Positions 56,754-64,000 of a stretch of DNA of 64,000 bases are shown here, one piece after another. The DNA comes from Actinernus sp. WN-2022 (lineage: Eukaryota > Cnidaria > Anthozoa > Actiniaria > Actinernidae), in contig JAOWCC010001501.1 of assembly GCA_030867875.1 (NCBI GenBank), forward strand, positions 24,735,036 to 24,799,035. Direction: 5' to 3'. The position numbers were made by a program, and so were the translations under genes. The notes under the pieces were generated by a model that saw only the letters and a list, made by a program, of their open reading frames with translations, was not told the origin of the DNA and did not search any database. The number at the start of each line of letters is the position of its first letter. Positions within the stretch are counted from its first letter, which is position 1.

Positions 56754-58593
56754 GTACAGTACGTGCAATTGGATTTAATACAACGTTTACTTTAGTCAGA
56801 GTGGTTTTGAATGAGTAGGAAAGTTTTCAGCAATGACTGAATTATGGCATTAAATAATAATAAATAATAATTATAATAGATTTTGTTTAGTGTCAAATGT
56901 AATTACATGTACGTACATGTACCTACAGCAGGGTATTGCTACAATGTAATTGGGGATACTGTTACTGAACTCTGTTTTATATACATGTACTATCCACTGA
57001 GGGTCAGACAGGTCACTGCCAGAGATCACAGTTGTATGTCCTCAGTAGGGCCCACAATTTAACATCCTGATCTGAGAAGACATGAATGTCTATCCATTTA
57101 TATACATATAAGTCAGAGCAAAGTCTTATCTTATCTCTGTGATTTGATTGGATCAACAGGACAAAAACAATGGGAACCCATTTAAATGTCATGGAATGCC
57201 GTACGGTAACCGTGCTGTAGTCTGAGTGCTGTAGTTTGTCCCTCTCATGAATCTGCTCTATTTCTTGCCCACTCATACAAAATCTGCTCTACGTGCCTTT
57301 ATTGAATATTAAATACATTTGTACTACTCATTAATGATTCATTAGGGAAACCACCAATCCCAATTTTGGATTTGAACCACATGCTGGTCATGATCATTAA
57401 TTGCAACCCCCATAAAATACCCTCATGAAGAGTAGTAACACTTCAATTGTCCAAAGACTTTGAAATTTCAAACTACTAGGGCTTTGAAATGTCTATTAAA
57501 AGTCCTGTCCAAAATAATTGGGAAGCTAACATGTTAACAGTAAAGAAGTGAAGTCACATCGAAAAAAAACCTGCCTCCAATTGCAATGGGATTCAAACCA
57601 CCTTTCTCAGAACCCACAGTCCTGTCCCTAATGCTACACTACTGAATCGCTTGTTGACTCTCCAGTCCCAAAAAGAATAATCCATGAGCAGTATACATGT
57701 ATATACAATCATGTACATGTAGTTTACACAATAGTCCAACAATACTCTTACTTACAAACAATAGAAACAATGCTCATTCAGATTTGACAGGGCTTTCAAA
57801 ATTCTCATGAGAATTTCAAATGCCTTGGGTTGCACGGTCCTCAGCATTTGAAATTTTTGAAATCCCCGTCGAATCTGGCAACTCGTATATATTATGAAAC
57901 ATTACTAGGTAATTAAATTTACAGCTGATGTACTTGCCTATGTAGCAGTTGTATTTATTAAATATTCATCTACATATCTAACTTGTATACTGTGAAATTC
58001 TGAATAGAGCTGTTTTCGAGCTGTTGTCGTAAAACCAAAACCAAAGTAATCACAGAACCAATCAGAAGCAAGTAAAAACACAATGGACCAATCACAAACT
58101 GAAGTAATTCATGAATTGGTTTTACTTGAACCAATCACAAGGAAAAGTAAACACAATCGCAGATGGTATTATGATTGATGGCATGATGGACCAAAACACG
58201 TTTGGTTTTAGTTTAGCACTTGATTGGTTAATAATCACAAAACATTTTCCACAGCCAATAGGAAAACTGAGCAAATGCAAAACCAAAGCATTAATCACGG
58301 ATTGCTTTCGACACTCAATCGAAATCTTAAGCAGGTATTAAATGTACATGTACATGTACATACATCACAGTACATGTAAGCAACCATGTGCCAATTTGCA
58401 ACATCACGTAATCTTAAAATAATATAAACTTATTTATTAATTAAAACTAGAGTTGTATTGATTAATTTTATATAAATTCCACTTAAAAAGATACAGTAGC
58501 GAAATCTTCAGTTGATAAACTTTTCCTTTGAAAATTTTGAGAGTGAAACATTAATGTCTGGTACAGCAATTAATCATTGTGCATTTTTTTTAG
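56754..58593 (+). other. ASCC3 intron 3
   Basis: Contains a SINE-tail fragment at 56880-56970 (GTGTCAAATGTAATTACATG ... AATTGGGGATACTG), a tRNA-like CAAACCACC segment at about 57590-57650 and the repeat at 58011-58325. Confidence 0.7.
58011..58325. mobile_element. GTCGTAAAACCAAA repeat element, 315 bp
   Basis: GAGCTGTTTTCGAG ... GTTGTCGTAAAACCAAAACC at the left; AACCAAAGCATTAATCACGG with TTTCGACACTCAATCGAAA at the right, roughly inverted ends. CCAATCACA motifs are repeated inside. It is the same family as 33479-34087 and 8930-9030. Confidence 0.7.
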
Positions 58594-58667
58594 GTATTCA
58601 GCCTAGCATTATCATGGCAAAACAAGAGCAGACCAAACCCATGTATGGTTGTCAAATCATTGTCCAG
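58594..58667 (+). CDS. ASCC3: ASCC3 exon 4 (74 bp)
   Basis: Acceptor TTTTTTTTAG; in phase 1 it gives GIQPSIIMAKQEQTKPMYGC then QIIVQ, and the donor is CAG/GTACAT in phase 0. PMYGCQIIVQ corresponds to PNYGCQVTIQ of vertebrate ASCC3, just before the basic segment leading to the first helicase cassette. No continuation (the expected KQLMKQYRREEKR-like block) was found before 64000, so the rest of the gene lies to the right, beyond the LINE. Confidence 0.85.
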
Positions 58668-58852
58668 GTACATTGTACATGAACTGTAGTACATCATTCC
58701 ATTCAATATGAAAAACTCTGCTAATGACAGTACTGGATCTTATAATTAACAGCTTAATGGTAAAGGTACAATCATGTGCATGTATATACTTTAGGATGCA
58801 AACAACTTGAATGTTGGCCAACATTTTATCTCGTATGCCTTTTTATTATACG

Positions 58853-59330
58853 ACTTGGCGTTTTCGAGTGCAAATACGGGATAAAACAAGGGCAAATATG
58901 AGACCGTATTACACGGGTCGCGAACAGGTTTGCACAGGTTTATTCAACACTTAAAAGGTTTTGTAAGCGTGCGAGCCAATCGAAATGGGGCTGTTTGAGT
59001 AACAGCCAATCAGCTTTTAGCGCGCGAAAAAAACTTTTCAGTGCGCGCCCGCCCCCAACGTGAGGCTGAGAGATTTCTTCTCTCGAGATTTCTTCTCTCA
59101 AGATTTTCTTCAAACAGAGCAGTAAGGTAAGCGAAAACAAACATGTTTTGTTCGTGTTAGCTGTCGTATAATAAACAATTTATTACACGAAGAGTTGTGT
59201 AATACGGCTGGAAATTTTTACTCATCAATTTTATTTTTTCTCGCCTTTCAGGCTCAAAAAAATAAAACTGACTCGTAAAAATACCCAGCCGTATTACACA
59301 ACTTTCCGTGTAATAAGCTCTTTGTATTAC
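58853..59330. mobile_element. ATACGACTTGGCG element with inner hairpin
   Basis: Left end TATACGACTTGGCGTTTTCG, also seen near 168. Positions 59180-59316 form a hairpin (TTATTACACGAAGAGTTGTG ... against its complement, including GTGTAATACGGCTG). GAGATTTCTTCTCTC repeats lie near 59090. No coding capacity. Confidence 0.65.
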
Positions 59331-60714
59331 AATAATTGTATTAACTTTCAAACTCCATAATAAACAACCCCTAGCACTCAATAATTACATTTATTATAAT
59401 AATATAGCTAATACATGTACATGTAAGTAATTTCCTAAGCCATGATTGGTTAATTTGTGGTCAACAGCTTTGCATGCGTACAGACCTCCTGTCCACTTCC
59501 GGTCTCAAAGAAAATAAAAGAAGCCAATTATACATGTAATAAACAGCTTATTAACCTTGTTTGCTCAGTCCATACTATAAGTTATGGATCCTCGTTCTTG
59601 TTCCCCTTTTATGGCCTGCATGCTTCACACTTGGGCCATCCATAAAAGAGGGGAAAAAAACTTGGTCCATAAAATGGTTGTGTGCAAACTCTTGATCACA
59701 TTTTCATACAATGTATATTGTTTGATTTTCCACTGGCTGAGAAATGAAATAAGTGGAAAATGATTTTTCACATGCTACTGGCATGAGGATTGGGCTTTTT
59801 CGAGGGGGGTTTAATAAGTGTCGTGTGACAACATGAAAGTCAGACTTATCTAGTTTGCTTTTTTTCTGGCCACCATCTGACTTCCCCCCACCCCCACCCT
59901 AAAATTCCAGTTTTAAGGTTACATTTAAAAAGGTTTGATTCTCGCTAGACCCATTGCAATGAGGCTAGTCAGACATATCATTCAATGAGCCTGTATTAAG
60001 AAGTTGTTATCATAATTTATTGTTTAATAAAGGTCAGGTTGTGGCAGTCAGCTTGACATACATGTAGGTCCCAGTGGTGTGCGAGAACACAGTTTAGATA
60101 AATATACTTGTACATTATTTTTAATATATCGATCGAAGCAAGATCACAGGGGAAATGCAGGGTTTTAACACCTTAATTTTCACCATACCATAAGGGATGC
60201 CTGTAATTACATTTCAATTTGGACTAGGCAACGACACAATATTTTTTTGCAATAGACCTCTTTGCCAATAATGCAGCCAAAATTGCTGGGGGGAAATATT
60301 TTTTATATGGGAGCACAGGGGGCAAAACATGTAGGTTTCATTGAAACACTTCATTAGCTTTTAATAATTGTTTTTGTCCCCTAGGCATCCCATAAAATTG
60401 TTTTTCTTAACATGGCAGTGTTATCAGCAAAGAGGCCTAATTGAATAGGAATGAGTGATTGATTGTTTACAATGGCCACTGTTGACCTGAGTGTTACAAT
60501 AACAGGATATTTCCTTCTTGATTTGTATATAAATTAGGCGCCGCCAAATTTGGCAGCCACTTTTATTGAGTCTCCAGCATCAGTATGTCTATTCTTAAAC
60601 ATTTTTGTCCTATTGGCCTCGAATTTTGTTACATATGATTCCTATCTACAAGATGCATCAATGGATTGGGAGCAACTATTAAGAATACCCATCCATTTTT
60701 AAGGCACTTTACTG
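59331..60714. other. ASCC3 intron 4, non-coding stretch
   Basis: No gene or bounded repeat recognised. Confidence 0.4.
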
Positions 60715-61075
60715 TAAGTGCGTGGTCCGCGGTCCGCAGTCGTAAACAAGACTCTAGAACGACAAAACACTGAATGGCAGTCGGCTCTTGGAAAGCATAA
60801 GAGTGACTGCCACCGCGGTCCGCAGTCCCGCAGTCGGCTGTTGAATATTAATAGTCGAATCATGAATATGAATGCCTCTAAGTGCCACCATGGTCCGCAG
60901 TCCCGCAGTCGATTGTTGAATATTGATAGATCGCCCGAGTGGATTTAAGAACGACAAATACTCCAATTAAGCCATGTAACTGAGTGCCACCGCGGTCCAT
61001 GGTCCCGAAGTGCTGAATAATAATTTTGCTGCTAAATTATTCAAGCTGACTGCGGACCGCGGTGGCAGTGTTTCC
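60715..61075. mobile_element. MITE with CCACCGCGGTCCGCAGTC ends
   Basis: CCACCGCGGTCCGCAGTC-type motifs at 60810, 60884, 60988 and, inverted, at 61048-61068 (GACTGCGGACCGCGGTGGCA). The middle carries a duplicated GTCGGCTGTTGAATATT / GTCGATTGTTGAATATT unit. Confidence 0.65.
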
Positions 61076-61405
61076 GATACTTAGTTGGAGTGGACGGGTA
61101 TTCTATACTTTAGCCATGGATGGAGATGGATTGTTCTATTAAGAACTTTTACCGATGTGAAGTTGCAGAATTCAAAATTTATTCTTTGAGAACATCACTC
61201 GCCGGGTCTCGCTTCAATACGCTCAAGTTATCTTCTTCTGGCTTTCACTTCACTCGGGTACCACGGATGAAATGGACAACTAGGCATGGTTACACTTCAC
61301 TTGCCATCCCTGGCCACGACCCACCGTTGGACATAACTGTCTAATCGGATATTTTAAAGAACCCTGGTCCAGTTTATATTTCGCCGTTATGGAAATCATT
61401 CGAAA

Positions 61406-64000
61406 ATGCTAATCATCTCTACATTAACAATATCACTCAAAAGAACTTTCACAATAGCGAATCTGGTTGCTTTCGCTGCCAGGCCTTCTGCGTCCTGGTT
61501 GCTTTCGCTGCCAGGCCTTCTGTGTCCTGGTTGCCTTTGTACTCACATTTTTCGACTCAGCAGCTATGTAATCGACGTCCAACCAAGTTCAGTGGAACAA
61601 GAGCTGGGAGGAAACGCATTTCTGTGTTAATTACTAATTGTTTAATAACTCCTGCCAAGTTCTCGAATACTAGAGCCAATCTGCATAATCTTGTAAACAT
61701 CAATCTTTCAAAGCCCACGAACCTGGATAAAGGTCTATCGGATACTAAGCCACTACACCTTGCATTATTTAATGTACGCTCTACTAACAACAAATCCTTG
61801 TTTATCAAGGTTTATGTTGTAGAAAATCATATTGACATTATGGCCCTAACTGAAACTTGGTTAAAATCTGGCATAGAATCTACCAGTACTATAAATGAAC
61901 TCTGTCCACAAGGTTATGCTTTCTACCATGTCCCAAGATGTAATAGGTCTGGTGAATTTTGAATTTTTGGAAGTATTGTTACACTCACCTACATGTACTG
62001 CATGTGTAAGGATTGCTGTCATCTACCATCCTCCTCCTTCCATTGCTAATGGTCTTACGCCTGCTATGTTTTATAAGGATTTTTCTGAACTACTAGAACG
62101 CTTTGCCTTGTCAACCGGGAAACTACTTATACTGGGTGATTTTAATCTCCATATTAATGATCCTTCATCTAACCGACTTGCTGCCTCATTTTGGGACTTA
62201 CTGGACTCACACAACTTAACTCAACATGTTTCCGGTTCTACTCATAAGAGTAATCATACACTCGACCTGATCATAGCTAGAGCCAACGAGCATGTTGTTC
62301 TGGACTGCTTCGTACATGATCCTGACCTCACTATGTGATTCACTGTAATTTGTCTTTAGACAGACCTCAAGCTGGAAGTGTTGAAAAACTCTACCGTAAA
62401 CTCTGTGCTGTTAACTTGGATGTTTTCCGCAGTGATCTGACAAAGTCCTCATTATTTTCTTCGCCTGCTACCAATCTTGATAAATTATGTGATCAATATC
62501 ACTCAGAATTATCGCTCCTGGTTGACTCCCATGCACCTTTACAGAAGCGTTTAGTAATTGTACGGCCTGCTGCGCCCTGGTATACAGATGCGATCGCCAC
62601 CGAAAAATGCAAGCTTCGTAAATTGGAGAGACGTTGGCGGAAGTCCAAATTGATAATAGATCGACAACTATATACTGATCAGTGTAAACTTGTTAGGAAT
62701 TTAATCAAGTCCTAAGATGGATCACGATTCCACACTGATTACTGACAATAAATCCGACCTCAAGTTCCTCTTCAATACTATTAATCGCCTGCTGCACCGT
62801 AAGCCTGAGAAGCTATACCCTACGTGTGACTCTTCTGTTGACTTGTGCAACAGTTTTGCAAAAAAAAATCTGATAAAATTGTTGCAATTAGGGATCAATT
62901 CGACTCTGTCCAGGAAGATGACCTCCCTTTTTTCGACCGATTGGACAACGTTCATTTGAACTGTGAACTTGTACATTTCACACCTACATGTATGACTGAA
63001 ACTGAACTTCTGGACGTGATTAAGAAAACTGTCTCTAAATCATGCTGTCTGGACCCTGTTCCTGCTACATTACTTGGGTGCTGTGTGTCTGATTTATTAC
63101 CGATCATTACCAAGATTGTGAATTTATCCTTTGAACTGTGTAAGATGCCTACCTCTTTGAAGCAAGCGGTTTTATCTCCCTTATTAAAGAAACCATCTCT
63201 GGACTTTGAACTTTTTCCTAATTTCAGGCCAGTCTTGAATCTAAGGTTTCTGTCTAAAGCTATTGAGAAGGCAGCTGCAGTGCGCCCGAAAGACTATCTA
63301 CGTGAGAATGACCTTGATGAAGCCCTCCATTTTGCATATAAGGAATGTCACAGTTGTGAAACTGCTCTGGTACGCGTCCAGAATGATGTCCTACGGGCGA
63401 TTAATAATCATCGCTGTGTTATTCTGCTACTGCTGGGTTTATCTGCGGCATTCGATATGGTGGATCATATGATCTTGCTTAGAAGACTTTCCTCTAAGTT
63501 TGGAATTAGAGGGAATGCACTTGCTTGGTTCCAATCGTATTTGACTGACCGTACACAATTTGTTAAGATCGATGATGCCTCTTCCACTGTGCATTCGCTT
63601 GACTGTGGTGTGCCACAAAGTTCCGTCCTTGGACCCTTATTGTATTTGCTGTACACTTCTCCGCTTGGAGACATTATACGCAAGTGTGGTATGTTGTTTC
63701 ATCTTTATGCGGACGATACACGTATACAGCTTTGTACTACATTCACTTACAATGATTATCAGGAACTCGCTATTGCACAGTGTAGCCTTGAAAGTTGTTT
63801 ACTTGATATTGACAAATGGATGACTTATAACAAGCTTAAACTGAATAAGGATAAAACTGAGCTTCTGCTGTTACATTCTAGATTTCGTGCACATATTCCA
63901 CTATCTTCTCTTACTCTAGGTTCTGATATCATATATCCGTCGGATCGTGCGCATAATATTGGTGTAGTGTTTGATAACACTACACTGTATGTCCATGTCT
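61406..64000 (+). pseudogene. CR1-like LINE ORF2: endonuclease plus RT, frameshifted, runs off the window
   Basis: Plus strand, in order. LHLALFNVRSTNNKSLFIKV and IDIMALTETWLKSG (endonuclease N-half) break frame near 61960. IAVIYHPPPS, LLILGDFNLHINDP and SNHTLDLIIARA (C-half, with the catalytic-type GDFN and HTLDL) then end at a stop at 62336. A linker is followed by a slip at the A-run near 62862. From about 62880 to the edge one open frame carries the RT: KSCCLDPVPATLL, SLKQAVLSPLLKKPS, FPNFRPVLNLRFLSKAIEKA, LLLLGLSAAFDMVDHMILLR (motif A aspartate kept), GVPQSSVLGPLL (usual GVPQGS changed to GVPQSS) and FHLYADDTRIQ (motif C intact). At least three lesions upstream make it inactive. Confidence 0.9.

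Noticed and set aside
58668..61400. Further ASCC3 exons
   Set aside because: I looked for the expected basic KQLMKQYRREEKR-like continuation with an AG acceptor in phase 0 and did not find it.
63263..63823. Short frames in other phases inside the right-end LINE
   Set aside because: Shadows of the RT frame that runs open from about 62880 to the window edge.

Overview
The window is eukaryotic: AT-rich, split genes with GT-AG introns, many retroelement remnants and a dense crop of small inverted-repeat elements. The content fits a cnidarian, most likely a scleractinian coral or close relative. The main reasons are the type II membrane Ig proteins ending in a Caspr/neurexin-IV-type fibrinogen-like domain, abundant palindromic MITEs, tRNA-derived SINEs and CR1/L1-type LINE debris. 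Species assignment is inference; no search was possible.

Layout. Positions 1-10300 are almost entirely repeats: hairpin MITEs, LINE reverse-transcriptase (RT) scraps and one broken coding segment at 790-1055 (minus). Positions 10887-15633 and 23039-24668 hold two tandem copies of one two-exon gene. Each encodes a short cytoplasmic tail with tyrosine motifs, a signal-anchor helix, two Ig domains and a Caspr-like C-terminal domain. Copy 1 has a 3.3 kb intron stuffed with repeats; copy 2 keeps a 181 bp intron. The 7.4 kb between them is transposon debris. About 60 bp after copy 2 begins a CR1-like LINE tail, into which an internally deleted L1-type LINE inserted, flanked by an identical 243 bp direct repeat.

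Positions 27400-38600 hold a decayed Ty3/gypsy pol fragment (28486-29490), several MITEs, a G-rich-ended element and a near-identical 342 bp tandem duplication. I recognise no host gene there. An acidic exon-like frame lies at 38618-38989 (minus).

Positions 41644-58667 carry the first four coding exons (341 codons) of ASCC3, the helicase of the ASC-1 complex, on the plus strand; the helicase cassettes lie beyond the window. Its 13.8 kb first intron contains an element with pentamer-rich inverted ends and a 9 bp target duplication, inverted CGCAAGAA arrays, and a roughly 6.3 kb inverted structure whose arms carry opposed 15 bp minisatellites. Intron 4 runs through more MITEs and a frameshifted CR1-like LINE (61406 to the end) that continues off the edge.

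How the genes relate: the Ig receptor pair and ASCC3 look functionally independent. The receptor pair looks like a small, recently duplicated surface-receptor cluster with SH2-docking-type tails. ASCC3 is a conserved housekeeping gene.
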